In this document: one piece after another, positions 8,735 through 17,694 of the stretch
How the letters are laid out: each line of letters opens with the position of its first letter
Position numbering within the stretch: the first letter of the stretch is position 1
Assembly (NCBI GenBank): GCA_035999765.1
Contig: CP108521.1
Coordinates: forward strand, 10,912,001-10,976,000
Source: Streptomyces sp. NBC_01231
Lineage (GTDB): Bacteria; Actinomycetota; Actinomycetes; Streptomycetales; Streptomycetaceae
DNA length: 64,000 bases
Direction of reading: 5' to 3'
The notes under the pieces: generated by a model
Databases searched by the model: none
What the model saw: the letters and a program-made list of their open reading frames with translations, nothing else
What the model was told of the DNA's origin: nothing
Translations under genes and position numbers: made by a program

Positions 8735-9265
8735 ATGGCCGCCACCTCCGACACTGTCCACATCACACCGCTCACCGACGCCGAGGACGCTGAGGCGTTT
8801 CAGCGGATCAACGCTGCGTGGATCTCGGAGCTCTTCTCACTCACAGACGAAGACCGCCGCGTGCTCGACGATCCTGTGGGTCAGATCATCGCGCCGGGCG
8901 GGGCGGTGCTCATCGCGCGCGCAGACGATGACGCACGGGTCGGCTGCATCGCCTTGCTTTCCTACCCGGGTGATGTCTTCGAGCTGTCCAAGATGGGCGT
9001 CACCCCCGAGATGCAGGGACACGGAATAGGCAACGCTCTGATCCGCGCAGCCGTCGAACATGCCGCCGCACGTGGCGGGCGGCGGCTGTTCCTTGGTACG
9101 AACTCCCGCCTCCAACCCGCCATCCACCTCTACGAACGGGCAGGGTTCCGCCGCATCACCAAGGACGATCTCCCCGTCGACGACTACTACGCTCGCGCGG
9201 ACATCCTCATGGGCATGGACCTGACGACCGTCAACACTGACGCCCTCCCATCATCCGGCCGGTGA
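8735..9265 (+). CDS. GNAT-family N-acetyltransferase
   Basis: The 176-residue enzyme carries the acetyl-CoA pyrophosphate loop in VTPEMQGHGIGNALI (Q-x-x-G-x-G pattern) and the C-terminal IHLYERAGFRRI motif typical of GNATs. It transfers an acetyl group from acetyl-CoA to an amine; the substrate is unknown. ATG 8735 is favoured over an upstream frame because the fold begins directly after it. Divergence from a LysR gene suggests regulated expression. An IS701 element lies about 90 bp downstream. Confidence 0.85.
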   Translation: MAATSDTVHITPLTDAEDAEAFQRINAAWISELFSLTDEDRRVLDDPVGQIIAPGGAVLIARADDDARVGCIALLSYPGDVFELSKMGVTPEMQGHGIGNALIRAAVEHAAARGGRRLFLGTNSRLQPAIHLYERAGFRRITKDDLPVDDYYARADILMGMDLTTVNTDALPSSGR

Positions 9266-9354
9266 CAACGGGGCCCGACAAGCACGAGCCGAATCACTGC
9301 CCGCGAACGTCAGTTCTTCGACCACAGACGGTCGACACCGATCGCCGACGGCCC

Positions 9355-10803
9355 CTAGTAGGGCTTGGTCATCTCCACTCGTGGGTGGCGTGTCCGCTGG
9401 TCCATGAGCGTCGTTGGGGTGGTGTGACACCTGAGGAGATGGCCGGGGTCCGGGAGGACCTGGAGGCGTTCGCGGCGGAGTTGTTCGACGGGTTCTTCCG
9501 TGCGGACCAGCGGCGGTGGGGGCAGGCGTATGTGCGCGGGCTGCTGCTGGACGGCCGGCGTAAATCGGTGGAGCCGATGGCGGCCCGTCTCGGTAAGGAC
9601 GGTAACCGTCAGGCGCTGGCGCACTTCATCACTTCCAGTCCGTGGGATGCGGCGCATGTGCGGGCCCGGCTGGCCTGGAGGATGCACGAGGCGATCGGCC
9701 CGGAGGTGTTGATCGTCGATGACACCGGCTTTTTGAAGGACGGGGACGCGTCGGCGTGTGTGTCGCGGCAGTACACCGGCACCGCTGGCAAGGTCACCAA
9801 ATGCCAGGTCGGGGTGTCGCTGCATCTGGCCCGGGATCATGCCTCGGCCGCGGTGAACTGGCGGCTGTTCCTGCCCGCTTCCTGGGATCCGGCCTCTTCG
9901 GAGGCGGACCCGGACAAGGTCGCCCGCCGCACCCGCTGCGGCATCCCTGCCCAGGTGGGGCATGTGGAGAAGTGGCACTGGCCCTGGACATGATGGACGA
10001 GACCCGGTCGTGGGGCATCGACATTCCCCTGGTCGTCGCGGACGCAGGTTACGGTGATGCCGCCGCCTTCCGCCACGGTCTGGAAGAGCGCGATCTGCCC
10101 TATGCGGTCGGCATCTCCGGCCGTCACACCGCCCATCCGGCCGAGGTCCGGCTCGTCCAGCCTGCCTATGCGGGCACCGGCCGGCCACCGAAGATGCAGT
10201 ACTCCGAGCCTGCGCAGACCGTGAAAGAGCTGGTCATCGCGGCCGGGAGGACGGCCGCCAGGCCGGTGTCCTGGCGGGAGGGCTCCCGCCCTGGCAAAGG
10301 GATCAGCGGCTTCAGACGTATGTACTCGCGGTTCGTGGCTCTGCGCATCCGCCCGGCCGGACGCGGCGTCCGTCAGGCCACCGACGGTCCTGAACTGCCC
10401 GAACGCTGGCTGCTGGCCGAGTGGCCTGCCACCGAACCCGAACCCGTGCAGTTCTGGCTCTCCAACCTGCCCTCCGGCATGCCACTGGCCACCCTGGTCC
10501 GCCTCGCCAAACTGCGCTGGCGCATCGAACACGACTACCGCGAGATGAAACAAGCCCTGGGCCTGGCCCACTTCGAGGGCCGCACCTGGGGTGGCTGGCA
10601 CCACCACGTCACCCTCGTCTCCGCCGCCCACGCCTTCTGCACGCTGCAACGACTGGTACGAGACCCAAAAGACGCGGCGCAGGACTGAGCCTCTATCAAG
10701 TGGTCCGGGAACTGCAGACCATCCTCGCCACCTGGACCGGCGCCTGCCCCACCTGCCGCCGCAACATACCCACCCCGATACCAACCTGACCAAGCCCTAC
10801 TAG
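9355..10803 (+). mobile_element. IS701-type insertion sequence with CTAG target duplications
   Basis: Inverted ends TAGGGCTTGGTCA (9359-9371) and its complement (10787-10799) bound a 1441-bp element. It is flanked on both sides by CTAG (9355-9358 and 10800-10803), the four-base target duplication expected for IS701-family transposition. Intact ends and duplications point to a fairly recent insertion, although the transposase is frameshifted. Confidence 0.85.
9424..10789 (+). pseudogene. IS701-family transposase with two frameshifts
   Basis: Three frames spell one transposase. The first, from GTG 9424 (VTPEEMAGVREDLE), includes the first catalytic Asp in LIVDDTGFLKDG and is lost after VGHVEKWH near 9975. 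The second carries the second Asp (PLVVADAGYGDAAAF) and the Glu region (LAKLRWRIEHDYREMKQALG), ending near 10688. The third continues as LSLYQVVRELQTILATWTG to a stop at 10789. ATG 9439 is an alternative start. Two single-base changes would restore an ORF of about 450 residues; as read it is inactive. Confidence 0.8.
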
Positions 10804-10847
10804 GGCCTGTGTGATGTTGGGATCAGTAGGCTGCTTGCAGGAGATGG

Positions 10848-11150
10848 GTGTATGGCGAGGATGCGGTGGAGCGTCTGGCGTTCATCTCCTCGGCCAAGCG
10901 CGACGCCGTCTCCCTCGCCCCGCAGCTCATCCTCGCCGGACACACGCCCGCAGACGTCGCCCGTCTGCTCCGCGACCACCCCGCCACCGCCAGCAGCCCG
11001 GACACCACCACAGCGTTCCTCGCCGCACTCACCGGCCACTGGCACCGCAACGCCCGCAAGCCCGCACCCCCCGGCGCCCCCGGACTACGCGCCTACCAGC
11101 ACCGCGCTGCGGCCGCCGGCCTCGCGCTCCTCGGCTACCGGCTGAGCTGA
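10848..11150 (+). CDS. small hypothetical protein, possibly partial
   Basis: The 100-residue frame from GTG 10848 has an AGGAG site 4 nt upstream. It has strong GC3 bias and a plausible composition (VERLAFISSAKRDAVSLAPQ, then ILAGHTPADVARLLRDH). I recognise no family and see no signal peptide or membrane helix. The IS701 element ends 45 bp upstream, so the true 5' part may have been displaced, making this the tail of a larger gene. Confidence 0.4.
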   Translation: MYGEDAVERLAFISSAKRDAVSLAPQLILAGHTPADVARLLRDHPATASSPDTTTAFLAALTGHWHRNARKPAPPGAPGLRAYQHRAAAAGLALLGYRLS

Positions 11151-11277
11151 AACCGCAGCTGTCTCGCTCTCGTGTCAGTGGCTGGCCGACTCCGTGTCAG
11201 TGACGTGGGCATCTCCCCGTCGGCAGGGGACCAGGCGTCAGCCGCCCACCCGATGTCACCCCTTGGTGGAGGAGTGG

Positions 11278-11660
11278 TCATGACCCGGCTCCCTTGAGGG
11301 GAGAGATGGGCGGAGCCAGGGCGCGGTGCCGCAGGGTTTCAGCGAGCGCTGCGAGGGGGCCGGAGCGGAGGCGGTCTGCTCGGTGTTCGGGCCTGGCGTG
11401 TTGTTTGGCGCGTTTGTGGAGAAGGCGGGCCAGTCCGTCTTCGAGGGTGCGGTCCTCGGTGAGTACCTCCCTGAACGCAGCAGGGCGCCGAGCAGCGGGC
11501 CGATGAAGGCACCGGCCTGTCCGGCCGCGCTCAGCAGAGCCAGCACCCGAGTGCGTGAACCGTGGCCCTCCTCCTCCCTGATCACCGCCTGCCGGGCCAC
11601 TTCGGACTCCACTGCCGGTGAGAACAGTGCGGCGGCGAAGCCGATGTGGAGCACCGCGCT
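11278..11660 (-). pseudogene. MFS transporter fragment joined to an unknown C-terminal fragment
   Basis: From 11654 the minus strand reads part of an MFS permease (LHIGFAAALFSPAVESEVAR, then LLSAAGQAGAFIGPLLGALL) to about 11480. There the good coding signal shifts to another frame that reads FREVLTEDRTLEDGLARLLH and LAALAETLRHRALAP to a TGA at 11278. The second half is not transporter-like. Neither half has a complete gene around it, so this is a junction of two broken genes or one frameshifted and truncated gene. Confidence 0.45.
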
Positions 11661-12010
11661 GATTACCGTCCAGGGGTGGTGTCCGTCAGTTCCTGGGTGG
11701 TGTGAGTACGGGCGTACGCGGTCGCTCCGGCACCGTCTGCGGTGTCCCGCTGGGATGGTCCGTGGGCGCTCCGGGGTGGGCCGACGCCCGCTGCCTCAGC
11801 CGCGGGATCCGTACTCCACCGGCCGCCGTGACCGCGAGCGCCCCGAGCCGGGCCCAGGACGGCGGCCGGGGTGAGGACGGCCCAGGGGGCGCGTTCGGCA
11901 TACGGCTGGTTCTCGGCATCGTTGCGGGACCTCAAGGGATGATTCCCGCAACGACCGTCAGCCGGATGCCGCTACGGAGGCCATTGCGCCGAGGCGGCCG
12001 GAGTGGGCGG
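11661..12010. other. about 350 bp without a recognisable gene
   Basis: Several overlapping frames are open on both strands, as GC-rich DNA often shows, but none carries a known motif, ribosome site or consistent codon bias. It separates the MFS debris from the C-terminus of a flavin oxidase and includes the 3' flank of the latter. Confidence 0.5.
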
Positions 12011-13156
12011 TTACCTGGTCTTGAACCGGTCCGGACGCACGAAGTCCAGGCCGTCGATGGTCTGCTTGCCGAGCGCCTCGTGTGCGGCGATGTGGCCGTA
12101 GCCGGTCGCCATCTTGAAGCCCTTTCCGGAGAATCCGGTGGCGCAGTAGATGCTGCTGTTCTCGTCCAGCCAGCCGAGGAGGGGATGCCTGTCCTTGGTG
12201 AAAAGGTCGGGGAAGGCGTCGGCGCGCACGATGGTGGGGGTGAGGCCGGGGAAGAACTCGGTGACGGTCTCGGTGACCTTCTCGATTTCTTCCGGGGTGA
12301 GTTCCCTGGGCACGGAGTCCGGGTCGGGGGTCGCCCTCGCGCGCCCCTTCATCGGTGCGTCCACGGATGCCTTGACCGTCACACCGTCGACGGCGGGTGC
12401 GCCGTACATGGAGCGATCGTCGTACTGCCGGCTGAAGACGGGGAAGTTCTCCGGCGAGAACTGTGTGCCGTCCTGGGCGATGAACCAGGTCAGGACGATC
12501 CGATGGGTTTCCGTGACGGCCTTGAGGTGGTCGGGCATGAGCCTTCGGGACCAGCCGCCCGAGGCGACGATGACCTTCTCGAACGTCCAGGTTCTGTCGC
12601 CCGAGGTGACGACCACGCCATCTTGGGTTTCGGTGATGCTGTCCACCGGGGTGTTCTGCAGGACGGTGGCGCCGTTGGCCTGGGCCGCCGCGACGGCGGC
12701 GCTGACTGCGCGGTCGGTGCGCAGAAAGCCGGCGCGGGGGTCGTAGATGGCGCAGTCGTCAGGGCGGAGGTTGTGCTGGGGGTAGCGTTCCGCCAACTCC
12801 TCGCGGCTGAGGACGTCGTGCTCGGCTCCGGTGATGCGTGTCGTCTCGAGGAGGCTGTTGATGAAGCTGCTGTTCGCCGTCCCAATGGTCAGGCCCCCGG
12901 TAGGCGTGAAGATCTCCTGCCCGGTTTCCGCTTCGAGCTCGGCCCAAAGGCCGCGGGAGCGTTCCATGATGGGGTAGTAGTCGGGCTTCCCAAAGTAGAT
13001 CATGCGGAACAGGCGGGTGTCTCCGCCCACGGCACTGCGGCCGTGGGCGGGGGTGGCGGCCTCGAAGCCCACTACCGAGTCGGACAGCCGGGAGGCCTGC
13101 CACAGGGCCATGCTTCCGATGCTGCCCAGGCCGATGACTGCGAGTTGTGCGTCCAT
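12011..13156 (-). CDS. sarcosine oxidase/N-methyltryptophan oxidase-like FAD enzyme
   Basis: The 381-residue flavoprotein begins with an FAD-binding GxGxxG (QLAVIGLGSIGSMALWQASR). It carries the GGDTRLFRMIYF region and a C-terminal GFSGKGFKMATG like the MSOX GFSGHGFK loop. The cysteine that holds covalent FAD in monomeric sarcosine oxidases is not seen in the expected segment (FPDLFTKDRHPLLGWL), so the flavin is probably non-covalent. ATG 13156 lies 20 bp after the stop of a second flavin oxidase on the same strand; together they may oxidise N-methyl or other secondary amines. The reaction type is known for the family; the substrate is inferred. Confidence 0.8.
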   Translation of the reverse strand: MDAQLAVIGLGSIGSMALWQASRLSDSVVGFEAATPAHGRSAVGGDTRLFRMIYFGKPDYYPIMERSRGLWAELEAETGQEIFTPTGGLTIGTANSSFINSLLETTRITGAEHDVLSREELAERYPQHNLRPDDCAIYDPRAGFLRTDRAVSAAVAAAQANGATVLQNTPVDSITETQDGVVVTSGDRTWTFEKVIVASGGWSRRLMPDHLKAVTETHRIVLTWFIAQDGTQFSPENFPVFSRQYDDRSMYGAPAVDGVTVKASVDAPMKGRARATPDPDSVPRELTPEEIEKVTETVTEFFPGLTPTIVRADAFPDLFTKDRHPLLGWLDENSSIYCATGFSGKGFKMATGYGHIAAHEALGKQTIDGLDFVRPDRFKTR

Positions 13157-13176
13157 GAGAGCGGTTTCCTGTTCGT

Positions 13177-14580
13177 TTACTCGTGAAGTCCGGCGAGTCT
13201 GCTGCCGAACCTGGCCAGCAGTGATGTTTTGCTGGAACCCCTGCGCTCTTCCCACTGGTCGGCGATACCGAAGAGCCGGTACATGGCGTGAACGCCCAGC
13301 CAGCGGATGGGTTCCGGTTCCCACTTCCGTGCCCGGTAGCCGACCCAGGGAAGGGTGGTCCGTTCGGTTTCCTTCTCGAAGGCGAGCTCCACGAGCGTCC
13401 TGCCGCCGACGTAGGCTGCCGTGACGCCGTGTCCCGCGTAGCCGGTGGACGATCCGATCCCCGCCGCCGGGTCCCAGAGCACGCCGCCGTTCCAGTCCCG
13501 CGTGACACCCAGGACCCCCGACCAGGCGTGATCCACCTCGAAGGGGATGCCAGGGAAGAAGGAACCGAGCTTGTGCGAGATCAGGTCGACGGTGGACCGG
13601 GCGGTCGCACCGGCTCCTCCAGTGCCGGACCCGAAGCGGTAGGGGACACCACGGCCCCCCATGGCGATACGGCCGTCCGACGTCCGCTGGGCGTAGATGA
13701 ACGTGTGCGCGGAGTCGTTGAGGCACTGGGGCCCGTCCCAGCCGATCTGCTGCCATGCCTCCTTCGGCAGGGGCTTGGTCACGATCATCGAGGAGTTGAC
13801 CGGGATCAGGGTCCGGCGGCCGAGCAGCGGTCCCGAATAGCCCTCGGTGCAGAGGAACGTCTTTGCCGCGGTGACGCGTCCGTCGGCCAGGGTGAGGGTC
13901 TTGCCCCCGACGCTGTCCACGCGGCTGCCCTCGTAGATCCTGACCCCCATGGATGTCAGGGTGTCGGCGAGGCCGTAGACGAGTTTCGCGGGGTGGATCC
14001 GCGCGCAGTGCTTGTAGAGGAGCCCGCCGTGGACGGTGGAGATGTTGATCCTGGACTGGAACTCGTCCCGGTCGAGCAGGTGGACTTCGTCGTCGGTCAG
14101 CCCGTACTTCAGGTCGGCATCGCGCCTGGTGACCAGCCGGCCCAGCCCCGCCCGAGTGTGGGCGGCGATGAGCGCGCCGCCCTTGTGCTGATCGGCATCG
14201 ATGCCCTCGTCCTGGAGGATGTCCAGGACCGCGTCGACGCCGGCGACGAATTCCTGCTGCAGTGCCCGGCTCGCTTCCAGCCCGCCCCCGGCGCGGGCGA
14301 AGGTGGCACGGTTTCCCGGAGGCATGGCCGAGAGCCAGCCGCCGTTGCGTCCTGACGCGCCGTAGCCCACCTGCTCGGCCTCGAAGACAGCGACCGAGAG
14401 GGACGGTTCGAGCTTCTTGGCGAAGTACGCCGCCCACAGGCCGGTGTAGCCGCCGCCGACAATGGCCACGTCCACGGAATCCTGGCCGCTGAAGCGAGGG
14501 AACGACGGCCTCTTGTCGGCCAGCCCGGCCACCCAGAAGCCGAGCTCTCCGTTCCGGGGTGGTGCCGCAAAGGCGTTCAT
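13177..14580 (-). CDS. FAD-dependent amine/amino-acid oxidoreductase (DAO family)
   Basis: The 467-residue protein has an N-terminal WVAGLADKRPSF region followed by the dinucleotide fold VDVAIVGGGYTGLWAAYFAK and the YGASGRNGGW block. That order is typical of gamma-glutamylputrescine oxidase/PuuB-like enzymes. A C-terminal GYAGHGVTAAYVGGRTL segment closes the FAD site. It probably oxidises an amine or D-amino acid with release of an imine, which would fit the RidA proteins nearby. It is cotranscribed with the downstream flavin oxidase. ATG 14580 is well placed. Confidence 0.8.
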   Translation of the reverse strand: MNAFAAPPRNGELGFWVAGLADKRPSFPRFSGQDSVDVAIVGGGYTGLWAAYFAKKLEPSLSVAVFEAEQVGYGASGRNGGWLSAMPPGNRATFARAGGGLEASRALQQEFVAGVDAVLDILQDEGIDADQHKGGALIAAHTRAGLGRLVTRRDADLKYGLTDDEVHLLDRDEFQSRINISTVHGGLLYKHCARIHPAKLVYGLADTLTSMGVRIYEGSRVDSVGGKTLTLADGRVTAAKTFLCTEGYSGPLLGRRTLIPVNSSMIVTKPLPKEAWQQIGWDGPQCLNDSAHTFIYAQRTSDGRIAMGGRGVPYRFGSGTGGAGATARSTVDLISHKLGSFFPGIPFEVDHAWSGVLGVTRDWNGGVLWDPAAGIGSSTGYAGHGVTAAYVGGRTLVELAFEKETERTTLPWVGYRARKWEPEPIRWLGVHAMYRLFGIADQWEERRGSSKTSLLARFGSRLAGLHE

Positions 14581-14718
14581 GTGCGTCCTTCTTGTGTCTC
14601 TGGGAACTGCGTGGGGCCGGTACTAGAAGGCCGTCGCGTCGGCCAGCACGATCGGCGCGGGGGTGTCGCGTGCCTGTTGGAGCCGGTTCACAGAGGCGCT
14701 CCTCATGCTTGGTTCGCC

Positions 14719-15108
14719 GCTACACCACAGTGCAGATCATCTGGATCTCGACAGGCCTGATGTTGAGGGGGTGGCCCGGCGACACCGATCGCGGTGCGGG
14801 CGTGCCGTCCGTTCCCGCCGAACACCTCGATGAGCGGTTCACTGACCCTGCGACTGCAGACCGACGTCCGGCGTGTGGCCTCGAAGACCAGCATCTGCAC
14901 GATCCGGACGCGGTCCATATCGCCAACCGCCCGCACACCGGCGGCGCGGCAGTCGAGCGCGCATGGCGCGCGAGCTCCTTCGCGGTCTCCAGCTCCGCGC
15001 CCCGGCCGACAACGCCCTCACCCAGCAGCTCACCGTCCCTGAAAGGCAGTTGGGCCCGATATGGAGATGCCGGACTCCACCGCCCGTAGGTGGACGAAGT
15101 ACGCCCTC
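14719..15108 (-). pseudogene. degraded RidA-family gene
   Basis: Fragments in different minus-strand frames line up with the intact RidA at 17691-18176. YFVHLRAVESGISISG (near 15030-15105) matches YYVHHRSVDSSIYISG; DRVRIVQMLVFEATRRT matches DRVRIVQMLVFVASTQD; GNGRHARTAIGVAG matches ENGRHARTAIGVAG; PVEIQMICTVV ends the gene at 14719. At least three frame changes make it non-functional. It is a duplicate or relic homologue beside the HAD gene. Confidence 0.75.
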
Positions 15109-15124
15109 AGTCTGCGCTCAGGCG

Positions 15125-15805
15125 TCAGGGGCGCGGGAGGCCGAAGAGGACGGGGAGGTCGGCGATGTCGGTGATCCGCTCGTAGCCGAGCCAGTGCTCG
15201 TCGTGCTCGAAGCCGCGGTCCATGTACACCTTGTTCTTGATGCCCATGATGGCCGCGGAGCGCAGGTCGTACATCGGGCTCGCGGAGACGTGCACGAGCT
15301 CGTCGGGTGTCACGCCGAGCTTGTCGAGCGTGTACTCGAACGCGCCGAGTCGCGGCTTGTAGACGCCCATCTCCTCGGCGCTGATGACGACCTCGAACGG
15401 GGCCTTCAGGTTCTCCGCGAGGCGCACGGCGTGCGCGGTGTCGCTGTTGGTGACGATGACCAGCGGGACCACCTCGGCCAGGCGGTTCAGCGCCTCGGTG
15501 ACCCCTGGGTACGGGCCCCAGGTGGGGATGGTCTCGTACACCGCCCGCGCGTCTTCCTCGCGGTACTCGAGACCGACGCTGCGCGAGGCGCGTTCCATGG
15601 AGCGGGCGACGACCTGGTGGAACGGCTGGTACGCGCCCGTGCACTCGTCGATCCGGTGCGCCTTGCAGATCCGCAGGAAGTCGTCGGCGACCTCGGCCGG
15701 CAGCCGGTCGCCCAGGACCTCACGCATCGTGTCGTTGATGCTGAACTTGATCAGCGTTCCGTTCATGTCGAACGTCACGAACTTTGGCTTGACATCGAAT
15801 CCCAC
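15125..15805 (-). CDS. HAD-superfamily hydrolase, haloacid dehalogenase type II-like
   Basis: The 226-residue protein has HAD motif I FVTFDMNGTLIKF (nucleophile Asp; the +2 position is Asn where phosphatases have Asp, as in haloacid dehalogenases), motif II VIVTNSDTAH, motif III Lys in MGVYKPRLGAFEYTL, and motif IV region VHVSASPMYDLRSAA. GTG 15805 has AGGAGG 4 nt upstream; the longer frame to 15865 would run through the operator. It is divergent from a GntR gene and preceded by two copies of the GTCGA-TTG-TCGAC operator. The likely substrate is a 2-halo acid or small phosphate ester; the true one is unknown. Confidence 0.82.
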   Translation of the reverse strand: MGFDVKPKFVTFDMNGTLIKFSINDTMREVLGDRLPAEVADDFLRICKAHRIDECTGAYQPFHQVVARSMERASRSVGLEYREEDARAVYETIPTWGPYPGVTEALNRLAEVVPLVIVTNSDTAHAVRLAENLKAPFEVVISAEEMGVYKPRLGAFEYTLDKLGVTPDELVHVSASPMYDLRSAAIMGIKNKVYMDRGFEHDEHWLGYERITDIADLPVLFGLPRP

Positions 15806-15844
15806 TGGTCCTCCTGGTGCAGCAGCGGAGCAGAACGATACTTT

Positions 15845-15884
15845 GGTCGATTGTCGACCGTTCATCTGACAGTCGATTGTCGAC
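15845..15884. promoter_or_regulatory. two operator copies upstream of the HAD gene, with a possible promoter
   Basis: GGTCGATTGTCGACC (15845-15859) and GTCGATTGTCGAC (15872-15884) are two copies of one inverted repeat. On the minus strand a TTGACA hexamer at 15905-15900 lies 18 nt from GACAAT, overlapping the second copy. The same core occurs at 16043-16068 and 17524-17537, so one regulator, most likely the adjacent GntR, would act at all of them. Confidence 0.65.
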
Positions 15885-16042
15885 CAAGTGAGCCTCGGCT
15901 GTCAACGCCCCCATGACCGGTCGGCGCTCCCTCTCGGTCGCAGGCGACTCGGGTCGCGCCGTGAGCGGATCGGTGGGATCCCGCGTACCAACCCTGCCAG
16001 ATACCCGACTTGAGGTATGGCTGCAAAATCAGCGGAGGTACA

Positions 16043-16068
16043 GTCGACAAACGACCAAGTGGTCGACA
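16043..16068. promoter_or_regulatory. operator copies upstream of the GntR gene
   Basis: GTCGACAAACGACC (16043-16056) is followed at once by the palindrome CGACC-AAGT-GGTCG (16052-16065). It lies 23-48 bp before the GntR start and points to autoregulation. Confidence 0.6.
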
Positions 16069-16090
16069 AGCACCGAGGGAGGGCGACGAG

Positions 16091-16780
16091 GTGGACCACC
16101 ACAAGTTCGAGTGGCAGGAGCAGCGGACGACGACGCCGGAGGGCGTGTATCGCGTGCTGCGTGCCGCCATTCTCGACGGGACCGTACCTCCTGGTGGACA
16201 GCTGCGCGAGGCGCACATCGCCGCGGATCTCGGGATCAGCCGTTCCCCGCTGCGCGAGGCGCTGAGCAAGCTGGAGGAGGAAGGGCTCGTCGTAAAGATC
16301 CCCTACCGTGGGGCGTTCGTCGTAGAGGTGAGCCCGCGTGAGGTCGCCGAGATCGACTCGGTCCGGCTGCGTGTCGAGCCGTACGCCGCCGAGCTCTCGG
16401 CCGAAGCGCTGCGCGGTCCTGAGCGGCCTCAGTTGCTGCAGACCGTCGAGGATCTCCGCCGGGCCATGGAGAAGGACGACATCCCGGCCAGCATCGACGC
16501 GCACCTCCGCTTCCACAGGCTCTTCTACGACCTCTCGGGGCACGGCGTCCTGCAGAGTCTCTGGAACGGCTGGGAGACCAAGCTGCGCCTCCACCTCAGC
16601 GTCGATCACCGCACTTACAGCGACGACCCGCATCAATTGGTCGTCGAGCACGAGAGGTTGGCCACGGTCGCCCTGGAAGGCGACACCGACGCGTTCCGCC
16701 AGGAACTGGCCGCCCATTTCCCCATGGGGCTGCGAGCCCAGACGAGAGCCCCGGGGGAGCGCACGTCCCGGCATGTATGA
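16091..16780 (+). CDS. GntR-family regulator of the FadR/FCD subgroup
   Basis: The 229-residue protein has a GntR winged HTH at about residues 15-78 (TPEGVYRVLRAAILDGTVPP, then HIAADLGISRSPLREALSKL). An FCD effector domain includes the metal-ligand-type residues in DAHLRFHRLFYDLSGH and VEHERLATVALEGD. GTG 16091 follows a GGAGGG-rich stretch; the frame extends upstream across the operator but without a good start. It is a probable repressor of itself, of the divergent HAD gene and of the ridA operon 1.5 kb away, because the same operator stands before all three. The ligand is unknown. Confidence 0.85.
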   Translation: MDHHKFEWQEQRTTTPEGVYRVLRAAILDGTVPPGGQLREAHIAADLGISRSPLREALSKLEEEGLVVKIPYRGAFVVEVSPREVAEIDSVRLRVEPYAAELSAEALRGPERPQLLQTVEDLRRAMEKDDIPASIDAHLRFHRLFYDLSGHGVLQSLWNGWETKLRLHLSVDHRTYSDDPHQLVVEHERLATVALEGDTDAFRQELAAHFPMGLRAQTRAPGERTSRHV

Positions 16781-17496
16781 GGCCATGCCGCCTGCGTAAG
16801 GTGCCCGAGCCCGCTCGCCACCGTGATCTTGCAGGCCATGCCGGGAGTCGAGGCTCAAGCACGCACTGTCAAGGCGATCTTGTAGGCGGATCCTGAGTGA
16901 GGATTGCCGGTTGGGTTCGACGCCGCGTTCGGCCCTGCCCTCCCTTGGAAAACCCTCAGGAGCTGGGTGTCGTCCTCAGGCGTGGAGCTCCGGCTCCATG
17001 CCGCGCGCGCCGCGTGAGTGCAGGAACCGGCCCGCACAGCGCTTGCTGGTGACCACGTCGCGCCGGGACCCCTAGGTCGATTTTGATCTCCTACCTGCGC
17101 GCATACCAGACCGCCTTCTCCCGTGCGGGAAAGGCAACCTCAATCGGCGGGTGGACGCGCAACGCTACAACTCGGTGCGGCTGGTGCCGTCCAGGCAGGT
17201 CACCGTCATCACCGGCTCCACCACCGGCTCGGACATCACCTGCCGGCGGGTCATCACGTCGATACCTGGCGGCCCTTATCCGGGCGAGGTGGGGGCGTCT
17301 TCCAGGATCGAGCGCATCGGCAGCACTACGGCGCACTTGCCCTGCCACAGCAGACCGGCGCCCATCGCCGGGCTGTGAGTCACGATGGAACCAGGCGGAG
17401 ACGCATGAGCTGAGTTGCGGCGCCGATCGCTTCCAGCAGCGGCGGATCGAGCAGCACCTGGTGTTCCGAGGTCGCACTCGGCGCTGAAAGTTTTTG
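16781..17496. other. about 700 bp without a recognised gene
   Basis: Short frames on both strands give no known motif. One plus-strand frame near 17150-17380 (SVRLVPSRQVTVITGS, then TSIPGGPYPGEVGASS) and a minus-strand frame near 17280-17400 have gene-like composition. They lack a start and ribosome site, and look like decayed coding DNA. The ridA promoter begins at the right edge. Confidence 0.4.
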
Positions 17497-17537
17497 TTGA
17501 CAGTACTCAACGGGCGCCCATATGGTCGACAAACGAC
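17497..17537 (+). promoter_or_regulatory. sigma-70-type promoter with an overlapping operator for the ridA operon
   Basis: TTGACA (17497-17502) and TATGGT (17521-17526) are separated by 18 nt. The operator GGTCGACAAACGAC (17524-17537) overlaps the -10 hexamer, an ideal position for repression. The core is the same as at 15872-15884 and 16043-16056, which ties the ridA operon to the GntR regulator. Confidence 0.7.
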
Positions 17538-17604
17538 AACAAGGTGGTGGGTTTAAGCCACCATACGGCGCTTTGTCGCCACTGTTACTCGAGAGGAGAA
17601 CCGA

Positions 17605-17694
17605 GTGCAGATGATCAAGATTCATGCGAAGCGGGTTCTCGTGGCCAACTGCGAGGGTTTGTGCCCTGTTCCGTTTGCGGAGGTGGCGCGATGA
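17605..17694 (+). CDS. 29-codon leader or small protein overlapping ridA
   Basis: GTG 17605 is preceded by GAGGAGAA 5 nt away and reads VQMIKIHAKRVLVANC, then EGLCPVPFAEVAR, before a TGA that overlaps the ridA ATG (ATGA). The length is 29 residues with a Cys-x4-Cys pair. It starts some 70 nt after the promoter and has a better ribosome site than ridA itself, so ridA is probably translated by coupling to it. It may be a regulatory leader peptide or a real small protein; I know no family for it. Confidence 0.55.
   Translation: MQMIKIHAKRVLVANCEGLCPVPFAEVAR

Noticed and set aside
11702..13186. Plus-strand open frame of 494 codons
   Set aside because: It lies opposite the sarcosine-oxidase-like gene, which has FAD motifs and a good start. 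The plus frame has no motifs and is a GC-rich shadow.
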